NCBI GenBank assembly: GCA_003232445.1
Contig: QIJM01000422.1
Span: forward strand, 1 to 9,888
DNA length: 9,888 bases
Direction: 5' to 3'
Source of the DNA: Paraglaciecola arctica
Lineage (GTDB): Bacteria; Pseudomonadota; Gammaproteobacteria; Enterobacterales; Alteromonadaceae
Made by a program: the position numbers and the translations under genes. Positions 1 through 7,482 of this stretch are shown here, piece by piece (within the stretch, counting starts at the first letter, position 1; the number at the start of each line of letters is the position of its first letter). The notes below the pieces were generated by a model, which made no database searches, was not told where the DNA came from, and saw only the letters and a list, made by a program, of their open reading frames with translations.

Positions 1-1277
1 ATTTGCCTTATTAGGGCTAAACCTACGCCTGAGCCTTGTTGTTTAGTGGTGTAAAAAGGTACAAAAATTTTGTTGCCTATTTCAGCAGGAATACCTTTGC
101 CATTGTCGCCGACTTCGATGACCACGTGACCTCTTTTGTTGAGGAATGCGTTTAAGCTGACCTTAGGTGATGGGCAGTTTTCAATGGCGTGTTCGGCATT
201 TTGTAATAGGTTGAGTAATACTTGTTCTAACATGTCTTTATCTACTGTGACTTCAAGTTCAGATGGCTCTATGTTGATTTGCACTTCTATGCCTTTTTTA
301 TCCCATTGTTGAATGGCTAACGAGCAACTTTGTTGAAACAAGGTTGCGACGTTTATCTTATTTTTATTGGGGGTAGGTAACCGCGTTAATTGTCGGTAGC
401 TGCTGACAAACTGGATCAAACCATCACTGCGTCGGGCGACTGTTTCGACTGCTGTTGAGATATCTTGTAAGTCTTCGCTGAGCTCTGGGTAGGAGTCGGC
501 TTTGTGCTTGCAGTCCGCAACTAAGTCTACGGTTGTTTTGGCTAATGAGGCGACTGGGGTGATGCTGTTCATGATTTCATGGGTTAGCACTTTTACCAGA
601 TCTTGCCATGCTTGAAGTTGTGCAATATCTAACTCGCTTTGAATATCTTGCATGCTCACCAGTGTTTCTTGTTTTTGGGTTAGCAGTATTTGTGTGGCTG
701 AGATACTTAACTGATGCTCCATGCCATCAATAGTAAAATTCACCAAACGCCTTTCACCCGGTTTGACTGTTGATAGGTGTTTGGCAAACTCTGCGCCGAA
801 AGGTTTTAAGTCACCCAGTTTAGTCACATGATTGGCACCAAATAACTTACGAGCGGCGTTATTCCACAGTGTAAGTAAACCATCACTACTGATACTTAGT
901 AGTGGAACTGGAACATGTTCAACAATTGCTTTGAGGTGTCGTTGTTGCTCTTCTTGCTCAGTGCGCACTGTTTGAAAACGCTCAAGTATGTCAGTAAAAG
1001 CGTTACCTAATTCTCCAAAGCCTGAACCTAACGACGACAGGTCAAAACGTTGTGAATAATCGGCGTAATGTACCGCGTCTAAAAATCGCACTAATTCTGT
1101 GTTTGTTTTCGATACAAAGCGCACTAGTGCCACACTCTGAAATACTAATAAAACAAATGTCACTAAGGTTGCCGCATGATAACCATCAGTTGTGATTAAC
1201 CAGGTCAGTGCAAGCAAATTGACCATTACAAAGGTGGTGCGAATTGCGATAAATAATGAGAATTTTTTAAAGCACAT
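1..1277 (-). CDS. NtrY-like sensor histidine kinase (C-terminus cut by window edge)
   Basis: Membrane histidine kinase that should phosphorylate the response regulator encoded just upstream. I translated it by hand: about 425 codons, with only the last few dozen residues missing. Two hydrophobic segments (about residues 9-29 and 34-55) are separated by only a few residues, so there is almost no periplasmic domain. A HAMP-like linker follows (about 56-105), then a PAS-like segment (about 112-200). The H-box reads VLTHEIMNSITP with phosphoacceptor His233. The N-box NLLQNAEHAI has Asn360, the G1 box reads VGDNGKGIP, and the F/G2 region reads FVPFYTTKQQGSGVGLAL. The HEIMNS H-box is typical of the NtrY-like kinase group. 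The ATG lies inside the end of the regulator gene (11-bp overlap), preceded by an AGGA-type ribosome site, so the pair is probably translationally coupled. Family assignment is firm; the signal sensed is unknown. Confidence 0.93.
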   Translation of the reverse strand, partial: MCFKKFSLFIAIRTTFVMVNLLALTWLITTDGYHAATLVTFVLLVFQSVALVRFVSKTNTELVRFLDAVHYADYSQRFDLSSLGSGFGELGNAFTDILERFQTVRTEQEEQQRHLKAIVEHVPVPLLSISSDGLLTLWNNAARKLFGANHVTKLGDLKPFGAEFAKHLSTVKPGERRLVNFTIDGMEHQLSISATQILLTQKQETLVSMQDIQSELDIAQLQAWQDLVKVLTHEIMNSITPVASLAKTTVDLVADCKHKADSYPELSEDLQDISTAVETVARRSDGLIQFVSSYRQLTRLPTPNKNKINVATLFQQSCSLAIQQWDKKGIEVQINIEPSELEVTVDKDMLEQVLLNLLQNAEHAIENCPSPKVSLNAFLNKRGHVVIEVGDNGKGIPAEIGNKIFVPFYTTKQQGSGVGLALIRQ

Positions 1278-2670
1278 GTTTTTCCATCCTGCGATATAGC
1301 GCTGCGCGAGTAAGACCTAATGCTTTGGCGGTATGACTAATATTGTAGCGATATTGTTTTAAAGCTGTCTCAATGGTCGATTTCTCCACCTTGTCGAGAT
1401 TAAGCTCGGCTGTTTCTGTTGATGTTTGAACTGCTGCCAGTTCGCTTGCAGTGTTTGTTTGGGCTACGTGACTCAGTTGAAAGTCGTCGGTAGATAATTG
1501 CTCTGATTCAGATAAAATGATGGCTCTTTCAATGGCATGCCGTAAAGCGCGCACATTACCGGGCCATGCATAATGTTTGATCATGTTCAGTGCATCAGCG
1601 GTGATGGTCTTTTCTGGTTTTTTATATTTTCTAGAGTAAAAGGTGATGTAGTGGTTTGCGATAGGTTGAATATCGGCCACTCTGTCCCGCAACGGTGGCA
1701 AGGTGATTTCCACTGTATTCAGGCGAAATAGCAAGTCCTGACGAAACCGAACTTCATTGTTTAAATCTTGTTTAGCAATATTGGTGGCGGCGATGACTCT
1801 GACATCAAAGGCGATGGCTTTGTTGGAGCCTAGAGGTGTGACTTTTCGTTGTTCTAAAATAGTGAGTAATTTTGCTTGCAGGTGCAAAGACAAATTGCCT
1901 ACTTCGTCTAAAAATACTGTGCCACCGTTGGCTGCTTGCAAACGTCCGATGCGATGTTCATTTGCACCTGTGAATGCACCTTTTTTATGACCAAATAATT
2001 CACTTTCGAATAAGGTTTCTGACATGGCACCTAAATCGACCGACATAAATACTTGATTAGCCCGCAAACTTTGGCGATGTAACTCTCTGGCAACCAGCTC
2101 TTTTCCGGTACCGTTTTCCCCCAAAATTAATATGTTTGCATCGGTAGGCGCGGTTCTTTCTATTAACGAGTGAACTTGTTGCATCACAGAAGACTGGGCT
2201 AGCAAGGGTTGTTGTTGAGCGCTATTGGTATCCTGAGCGAGCAGTTTATTGGTGTGCCGTAATTCAGTGGCTTCATTACGTGTTTTGCCTAACAACACGG
2301 CTGTGGTTAAGGTGGCGACTAGTTTTTCATTTTGCCAAGGTTTGGCGACAAAATCGGTTGCGCCTAGTTTCATGGCCTCTACAGCAACATCAATACCGCC
2401 GTGTGCGGTGATCAGTACCACAACACTTTGGGGATCTATTTCCAGTATTTTCTTCAGCCAATTGTAGCCTTGGGCACCAGAATTTTCACCGAGGCTGAAG
2501 TTCATATCAAGCATGACGGCATCAAAGCGATTATCTGACATCAGTTTTGGAATGTTTTCCGGTGAGTTGCAAACCATCACCTGACTAAAATGTCTTTTCA
2601 GTAATAATTTGCCTGCGGTCAATATGTCCTGATCATCATCGACGATCAGTATTTTTCCTTCTATCACCAT
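1267..2670 (-). CDS. NtrC-family sigma-54-dependent response regulator
   Basis: Phosphorylation-activated enhancer-binding protein that would remodel sigma-54 RNA polymerase. Numbered from the ATG at 2670 (467 aa), the receiver has the acidic cluster DDD at 11-13, phosphoacceptor Asp55, Thr88 and Lys110. The AAA+ domain shows Walker A GENGTGKE (184-191), an intact GAFTGA loop (231-236) that contacts sigma-54, Walker B VFLDEV (252-257) and an arginine-finger region FRQDLLFRLN. The C-terminus is a Fis-type helix-turn-helix (about 425-465) with NISHTAKALGLTRAALYRRM. An in-frame GTG at 2718 would add 16 residues. I prefer the ATG because the receiver fold starts directly after it and because the 16-codon extension overlaps one of the proposed operator copies. 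The ribosome site is weak (AGAGA) for the ATG and no better for the GTG. The gene is divergent from the exporter operon and co-directional with the kinase; the exporter operon is its likely target. Confidence 0.93.
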   Translation of the reverse strand: MVIEGKILIVDDDQDILTAGKLLLKRHFSQVMVCNSPENIPKLMSDNRFDAVMLDMNFSLGENSGAQGYNWLKKILEIDPQSVVVLITAHGGIDVAVEAMKLGATDFVAKPWQNEKLVATLTTAVLLGKTRNEATELRHTNKLLAQDTNSAQQQPLLAQSSVMQQVHSLIERTAPTDANILILGENGTGKELVARELHRQSLRANQVFMSVDLGAMSETLFESELFGHKKGAFTGANEHRIGRLQAANGGTVFLDEVGNLSLHLQAKLLTILEQRKVTPLGSNKAIAFDVRVIAATNIAKQDLNNEVRFRQDLLFRLNTVEITLPPLRDRVADIQPIANHYITFYSRKYKKPEKTITADALNMIKHYAWPGNVRALRHAIERAIILSESEQLSTDDFQLSHVAQTNTASELAAVQTSTETAELNLDKVEKSTIETALKQYRYNISHTAKALGLTRAALYRRMEKHVL

Positions 2671-2701
2671 AGGGTTATCTCTGTGGGCAATATATTGCGA
2701 G

Positions 2702-2739
2702 TGTTCATTATCGTACACTTACTGTTCGAATTCGTACAC
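2702..2739 (+). promoter_or_regulatory. Tandem operator/UAS: two copies of TGTTC-N5-CGTACAC, 21 bp apart
   Basis: Copy 1 is at 2702-2718 and copy 2 at 2723-2739. Both read TGTTC, five variable bases, then CGTACAC. Each is an imperfect dyad; copy 2 contains a 16-bp palindrome (2723-2738) with one mismatched pair. The 21-bp offset is two helical turns, placing both copies on the same DNA face. The dyad centres lie about 97 and 118 bp upstream of the start expected for the proposed sigma-54 promoter, a usual distance for NtrC-type enhancer sites. That the adjacent regulator binds here is inference. Confidence 0.6.
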
Positions 2740-2800
2740 ATTCTAAATGTAAATAACTGTTAAATAATAAAAAAGTCAATAAAAACAAATAGATAATTTT

Positions 2801-2816
2801 CGGAACGATACTTGAT
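2801..2816 (+). promoter_or_regulatory. Candidate sigma-54 (-24/-12) promoter for the exporter operon
   Basis: The sequence CGGAACGATACTTGAT fits the sigma-54 consensus YTGGCACG-N4-TTGCW at 10 of 13 defined positions when the preceding T is included. The -24 GG is at 2802-2803 and the -12 G at 2814, with the required GG-N10-G spacing. The main flaw is A instead of C after the -12 G. Transcription would begin near 2827, leaving a leader of about 57 nt. An alternative sigma-70 reading, TTGATA (2812-2817) with TATCAA (2835-2840) at 17-bp spacing, overlaps it and cannot be excluded by eye. The divergent GAFTGA-containing regulator favours sigma-54. Confidence 0.6.
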
Positions 2817-2872
2817 ACACACTTAATACAAGACTATCAATATAAACAAATTAGCCATCACTGCTATCGTCT

Positions 2873-2876
2873 AGGA
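2873..2876 (+). promoter_or_regulatory. Ribosome binding site AGGA deciding a TTG start
   Basis: AGGA ends 7 nt before the TTG at 2884, which is good spacing. The next in-frame ATG at 2902 is preceded only by an A-rich stretch without a Shine-Dalgarno match. This favours the rarer TTG as the start of the membrane fusion protein. Confidence 0.6.
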
Positions 2877-2883
2877 CGTCACT

Positions 2884-4215
2884 TTGAAACAAATAAAACC
2901 AATGGATAATGATTTAAAAAGCGTTAACGAACCTCAGGGAGCATCGACTCCTAGTGGTGCGTCTGCAGGTGCTGGAATGGATCGCAAAATTGCGCCACAG
3001 CGTAATCCAATAAAACGTATGGTTTTATTGTTAATCGGCCTGAGTGTGCTGGCATTGTTGGTTTATTGGCTACTTAGCGCACCTAGTGGCAAAGCTTTGA
3101 GCGTGGTCACTGATCGTATTGCCATATCCACAGTGACGTCTGGTATTTTTGAAGATTTCATTCCGATTCGAGGTCGAGTCACACCGGCCAAAACCGTGTA
3201 TTTGGATGCCGTCGAGGGCGGTAGAGTGGAGCGTATTCTGGTGGAAGATGGAGCCAGCCTCAAAGCTGGTGATTTAATTGTTGAGTTGTCGAATGCGTCT
3301 TTGCAATTGAGCGTATTAGGCAATGAAGCCAGAGTGGCGGAGCAACTTAATAATATGCGTTCAATTGAACTTAGCCTTGAACAAAACCGCCTCGAGCATA
3401 AACGTAATCTGGTTGATATCAGATACCAAATCAAACTGCTGACTAGACAAGTTTCCCGAGAGCAAGAATTAGTTAAAACCGGCGCGGTGAGCCAGTCTAC
3501 ATTTGATGATACTCATGACACCCTTGATTGGTATAAAAGTCGACTGGCCTTGACCTTAGAAAGCCAGCAATCTGATGCGCACATGCAGACAGAGCAGTTA
3601 GTGTTTTTAAAAGACACCACCAAAAGGCTTGAAGGTAACTTGTCTATCTCAAGGCAAAACCTAGACAACATGAACGTTAAGGCACCTGTTGATGGCACAT
3701 TGTCTGGGTTCAATATCGAGGTAGGGCAGAGCATTGGGCGAGGCGAGCGCCTTGGGCAAATCGACACACCAAATGATTTCAAAGTAACCGCCTTTATTGA
3801 TGAATTTTATTTAGGCAGAGTCGATATTGGGCAACAGGCAACCTATGACAATTACACTATGGTTGTCTCGAAAGTTTACCCGCAAGTACAAAACGGTCAG
3901 TTCGAAGTCGATTTTAAATTTACTCAAGCGCAGCCTACTGATATCCGCCGAGGGCAGACCATACAAACAAAACTCACTTTAGGTGATGCTAGCGAAGCGT
4001 TGCTTATTCCTAACGGCGCATTTTATCAAGACACAGGTGGTAACTGGATTTTTGTTGTGACTCAGGATGGCAAACAAGCAGTAAGACGCACAGTGAGATT
4101 GGGCAGGCGCAACAGCCGCTTTATTGAAGTGGTTGAAGGTTTAGACGTGGGCGAAAAAGTTGTAATTAGCCCTTATACAAGTTACCAGGACATGGCGTTA
4201 CTAAAGCTTAATTAA
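2884..4215 (+). CDS. HlyD/MacA-like periplasmic adaptor (membrane fusion protein) of an ABC exporter
   Basis: Adaptor that should link the inner-membrane ABC permease encoded downstream to an outer-membrane channel. It is 443 aa from a TTG start, or 437 aa if the ATG at 2902 is used. Residues 1-45 form a Ser/Gly/Pro-rich cytoplasmic tail, followed by a single transmembrane anchor at about 46-66. The first half of the lipoyl-like domain (GRVTPAKTVYLDAVEGG, then VEDGASLKAGDLIVEL) lies around 95-135. A long coiled-coil hairpin spans about 135-260. The lipoyl return strand (NVKAPVDGTLSGFNIEVGQ) follows, then a beta-barrel and a C-terminal membrane-proximal segment with LLIPNGAFYQDTGGNW. It is the first gene of a three-gene operon, 47 bp before the ATPase. 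The substrate is not evident from the sequence. The unusually long cytoplasmic tail before the anchor has no recognisable domain. Confidence 0.92.
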   Translation: MKQIKPMDNDLKSVNEPQGASTPSGASAGAGMDRKIAPQRNPIKRMVLLLIGLSVLALLVYWLLSAPSGKALSVVTDRIAISTVTSGIFEDFIPIRGRVTPAKTVYLDAVEGGRVERILVEDGASLKAGDLIVELSNASLQLSVLGNEARVAEQLNNMRSIELSLEQNRLEHKRNLVDIRYQIKLLTRQVSREQELVKTGAVSQSTFDDTHDTLDWYKSRLALTLESQQSDAHMQTEQLVFLKDTTKRLEGNLSISRQNLDNMNVKAPVDGTLSGFNIEVGQSIGRGERLGQIDTPNDFKVTAFIDEFYLGRVDIGQQATYDNYTMVVSKVYPQVQNGQFEVDFKFTQAQPTDIRRGQTIQTKLTLGDASEALLIPNGAFYQDTGGNWIFVVTQDGKQAVRRTVRLGRRNSRFIEVVEGLDVGEKVVISPYTSYQDMALLKLN

Positions 4216-4262
4216 ACCAGAACTTTACAGATAATTATTATACAAATTTAAGGAAAGAGAAA

Positions 4263-4943
4263 ATGTTGAAACTACACAATTTATGCAGAATGTATCGCAC
4301 CGGCGAAGTAGAAACTGTTGCGTTAAATAATGTGAACATTGAAATACAAAAAGGTGAGTTTGTGGCCATTATGGGGCCTTCAGGTTGTGGTAAATCTACC
4401 TTGCTGAATTTAATAGGCATGTTGGACTCTCCAAGCGAGGGACAGTATATTTTTAATGACGAAGACATTTCCGGTTATACAGAAAAACAACTCTCAGCCA
4501 TTCGTAAACATCATATTGGCTTTATCTTCCAGAATTTTAATTTGATAGAAGAATTAACTGTCTTTGAAAACATAGAGCTAGCCTTGCTTTATCACAATAT
4601 GCCAGCTACCGAGCGCAAAGAAAAAGTGTTGGTTGTGATGGATATGGTAGGTGTTGCTCATAGAACCAAACATATGCCAAGCCAGTTATCTGGAGGTCAG
4701 CAACAACGTGTTGCCGTAGCCAGAGCCGTTGTGGGTAATCAAGGTCTCATCTTAGCAGATGAGCCTACGGGGAATCTTGATAGTGCTCATGGCCAAGAAG
4801 TGATGGAAATGCTGCGTTCTCTAAATCAGCAAGGTTCCACAATTGTGATGGTGACACACAACCCTGCAGATGCAGACTACGCGAATAGAACTATTAATCT
4901 GTTTGATGGTGCCGTGGTTATCGAAAGTGTGCGTGCTGCCTAG
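4263..4943 (+). CDS. MacB/LolD-type ABC transporter ATP-binding protein
   Basis: Cytoplasmic ATPase that should power the permease encoded immediately after it. It is 226 aa, the normal length for the family, and all motifs are intact: Walker A GPSGCGKST (38-46), Q-loop FQNFNLIEELTVFENIEL, signature LSGGQQQRVAVARA (from 142), Walker B LILADEP with Asp166/Glu167, D-loop GNLDS, and H-loop His199 in MVTHN. Overall pattern and length place it with the MacB/LolD/FtsE-like group that works with FtsX-type permeases, by mechanotransmission or lipid/peptide extrusion rather than classical channel transport. AAGGA at 4250-4254 sits 8 nt before the ATG. It lies between the adaptor and permease genes in one operon. 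Confidence 0.96.
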   Translation: MLKLHNLCRMYRTGEVETVALNNVNIEIQKGEFVAIMGPSGCGKSTLLNLIGMLDSPSEGQYIFNDEDISGYTEKQLSAIRKHHIGFIFQNFNLIEELTVFENIELALLYHNMPATERKEKVLVVMDMVGVAHRTKHMPSQLSGGQQQRVAVARAVVGNQGLILADEPTGNLDSAHGQEVMEMLRSLNQQGSTIVMVTHNPADADYANRTINLFDGAVVIESVRAA

Positions 4944-4957
4944 CTCAGCCTTAAAGT

Positions 4958-4961
4958 GGAG
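4958..4961 (+). promoter_or_regulatory. Ribosome binding site GGAG deciding the permease start
   Basis: GGAG ends 8 nt before the ATG at 4970 but only 2 nt before an in-frame TTG at 4964. The ATG is therefore the real start and the protein begins MFKNYLITAWRN. Confidence 0.75.
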
Positions 4962-4969
4962 AATTGATT

Positions 4970-7477
4970 ATGTTTAAAAATTACCTGATAACAGCTTGGC
5001 GCAACATCATCAAAAATGGGGTGTTTTCGGTTATTAATGTAGCGGGTTTAGCCTTAGGTTTAATGAGCTGTATTTTGATTATGTTATTTGTACAACAAGA
5101 AACAGGCTTTGATAAATGGCTAACTGATAGTGACCGCATCGTACGTATGCACTCTGCTTATTACTCACCAGATAACCCGCCTTTTTTAACCGTCAGGTCG
5201 GCCGGTAATATGATGGAAGCCGTTCGTGATTTCGCCATCAATGAAGTCGAAGACGGGGTTCGTTTGATTCGCTTTGATGCCTCAGTGCGCAAAGAAGAAG
5301 GCGCACTGGCACAAACAGTGACTTTTGTTGATGGCAGCTTCTTTGATATTTTTGACTTGCCGTTTATACATGGCTCTAAAAACAGTTCGTTTAACAAACC
5401 TTACGATTTGATCATCACAGAAAATATGGCGAACCGTTATTTTGGCAAATTAGATGTGGTGGGCGAGGTGATGATAGTCTGCTGTTTGGGTGCAGAGCCT
5501 AGCTTAATGCCTGTTACGGGGGTGATTAAAAACCTACCTGAAGCGACACATTTGGACTTAGACATGTTGGTTTATGTCGATCCCACTTTTGTAGAAAATA
5601 ATCGTGGTTTAAACACTTGGACCAGTGTAAATGTGTATACCTATTTTAAAATGCGCCCCGGCATTAGTCTCGAAAAATTTCAGCAGCGACTCACATATTG
5701 GGTCGACAATGAAAGCCCTTTTGTGCAGATGTATGATAGTAGGAAATTAGCTACCGATGAGAAAATCAGCGACAACATGCGGCATAAATTGATGTACTTG
5801 GAAAATTTACATCTTAGAGCACGAGAAGATGCAGGTAATATGGGTGATTTAACCCCTATGGGCGATAGAACACTGATCATCACCTTTAGTATTGTTGCTG
5901 CGTTAATTTTGTTGATCGCTTGTATTAATTTTATGAATTTGTCCACCGCTCGGGTCAGTCATCGCGCCAGAGAAGTGGCCATGCGTAAAGTACTAGGAGC
6001 GAGTCGCGGGCAAGTGGCCGTGCAGTTTTTGGGCGAGGCAATTGCCTTAGTGTTGATCTCGTTGGTTTTAGCCCTAGCCTTAGTCGAATTATTATTACCC
6101 TTATATAATCAAGCCTTAGGTAGGCAGCTCGAACTTCACTTGTTTAGTGATCCAAAATTGATTTTTGCACTGTTAGGTATGGGGTTGTTGATTGGTTTAA
6201 GTGCTGGCTCTTATCCTGCGATATTTTTATCCGGTTTTCAGCCAGGGCATTTGTTACGTTCTAGTAAAGGATCTGAGTCTAAGACGTCTTCAAGTTTAAG
6301 GTTGACCTTAGTGGTAGTGCAATTTACTACATCTATCACCTTAGTTGTATGTACTGCAGTAATTTATGCACAAACCTTGTACGCACAATCGGTGGATGTC
6401 GGTTATATCAGTTCAGACAAGTTAGTGCTTAATGTGAGAGGCGCGGGCGATAATAGGCAAAGACTCAGACATGAATTACTCAAATTACCGGAGATCTCTT
6501 CTGTTGTTTACTCTTCTGAGTCACCTACGCAAGACAATGAAAATAATAATCACTTTACCTTGCTAGATGGCGAACACGTAGTCGGTGAGAATCCACAAAC
6601 ATTGCTTAATTACCATGATCTGGGATACGGGTTTTTTGAAGCTTACGAGGTTAAACCGCTTGCTGGACGACTATTCAGTGAGGATTTTGGTAGTGATGAA
6701 ATTAAACATGACACTGAAGGACAAAACGCACAATTGACCGCATCTGTCATCCTAAATGAGTCGGCGTTGCATAAGTTTGGCTTTACATCACCCGAGCAAG
6801 CAATAGGAAAAACACTAGAGTCAGGCAACTATAAAGGGCAGGCACTGACGATTATCGGCATAGTGCCAGACATTCACTTTCGTTCAATCAAGTTTGGTGT
6901 TCGGCCAACGGCATACACCATGAATACTCATCGTCTGGGCGTAGCCAGTTTAACGTTTAGTACCCATAACGTTTCTGCGCTGATGGAAAGAGTAGAGTTA
7001 ATCTGGAAGCAAACTATCCCCATGCAACCCATCAACTTACAATTTTTAGGTGAGATGATGAAAGCCCAGTATGCAGAAGAGTCCATACAAACAAAAATGT
7101 TTTCGGTCTTCTCGTTATTAGCTATAGGCATTGCATGTATGGGGTTATATGGGCTGGCGTCTTTTACCACTGAGCGAAGAACGCGTGAGATTGGTATCCG
7201 AAAAGTCATGGGTGCCAGTGTTAAAGATATTGTCGCTCTATTGATTTGGCAATTCTCAAAGCCGATCATGATCGCGAATTTAATTGCTTGGCCAATTTCA
7301 ATTTATGCCATGTTGCTATGGCTTGAATCGTTTTCTTATCGGATCGACACCTTGTGGTTGGGGCCGATATGTTTAGTGGTGGGAGGCAGCTTACTTTTGG
7401 TCGCATGGGCAACGGTTGGAGGCAATGCAGCGAAGGTGGCTAGAGCCAACCCTATTAAAGCTTTGAGACAGGAGTAG
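4970..7477 (+). CDS. Two-module FtsX/MacB-type ABC transporter permease
   Basis: Inner-membrane permease partner of the ATPase encoded just upstream. It is 835 aa, roughly twice a single FtsX-type unit. The N-terminus (MFKNYLITAWRN) leads into a first membrane helix at about 16-40, followed by a large periplasmic MacB_PCD-like domain to about 300. Three membrane helices form the first FtsX domain (about 305-435), including the cytoplasmic motif REVAMRKVLGAS near residue 338. A second unit repeats the layout: a helix near 445-470, a periplasmic domain, then three helices from about 710 to the end with the same motif as REIGIRKVMGAS near 741. The two copies of the motif show an internal duplication. 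Permeases of this length and N-terminal pattern are, from memory, especially frequent in Bacteroidetes, where they sit with adaptor genes and sigma-54 regulators. The substrate is unknown; peptide or lipid export is plausible. Confidence 0.93.
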   Translation: MFKNYLITAWRNIIKNGVFSVINVAGLALGLMSCILIMLFVQQETGFDKWLTDSDRIVRMHSAYYSPDNPPFLTVRSAGNMMEAVRDFAINEVEDGVRLIRFDASVRKEEGALAQTVTFVDGSFFDIFDLPFIHGSKNSSFNKPYDLIITENMANRYFGKLDVVGEVMIVCCLGAEPSLMPVTGVIKNLPEATHLDLDMLVYVDPTFVENNRGLNTWTSVNVYTYFKMRPGISLEKFQQRLTYWVDNESPFVQMYDSRKLATDEKISDNMRHKLMYLENLHLRAREDAGNMGDLTPMGDRTLIITFSIVAALILLIACINFMNLSTARVSHRAREVAMRKVLGASRGQVAVQFLGEAIALVLISLVLALALVELLLPLYNQALGRQLELHLFSDPKLIFALLGMGLLIGLSAGSYPAIFLSGFQPGHLLRSSKGSESKTSSSLRLTLVVVQFTTSITLVVCTAVIYAQTLYAQSVDVGYISSDKLVLNVRGAGDNRQRLRHELLKLPEISSVVYSSESPTQDNENNNHFTLLDGEHVVGENPQTLLNYHDLGYGFFEAYEVKPLAGRLFSEDFGSDEIKHDTEGQNAQLTASVILNESALHKFGFTSPEQAIGKTLESGNYKGQALTIIGIVPDIHFRSIKFGVRPTAYTMNTHRLGVASLTFSTHNVSALMERVELIWKQTIPMQPINLQFLGEMMKAQYAEESIQTKMFSVFSLLAIGIACMGLYGLASFTTERRTREIGIRKVMGASVKDIVALLIWQFSKPIMIANLIAWPISIYAMLLWLESFSYRIDTLWLGPICLVVGGSLLLVAWATVGGNAAKVARANPIKALRQE

Positions 7478-7482
7478 ACGGT

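Noticed and set aside
2687..2698. Perfect 12-bp palindrome GCAATATATTGC just upstream of the preferred regulator ATG
   Set aside because: It could be an operator, but it is short and AT-rich, does not match the TGTTC-N5-CGTACAC pattern, and has no second copy in the region.
2751..2779. TTGACT on the minus strand (2774-2779) as a -35 element for the regulator gene
   Set aside because: The hexamer at 17-bp spacing (TTATTT) is a poor -10 match, so I could not support a complete promoter.
2784..2796. Possible IHF site between operators and sigma-54 promoter
   Set aside because: The best minus-strand match to WATCAA-N4-TTR has two mismatches in an A/T-rich tract where such matches are expected by chance.
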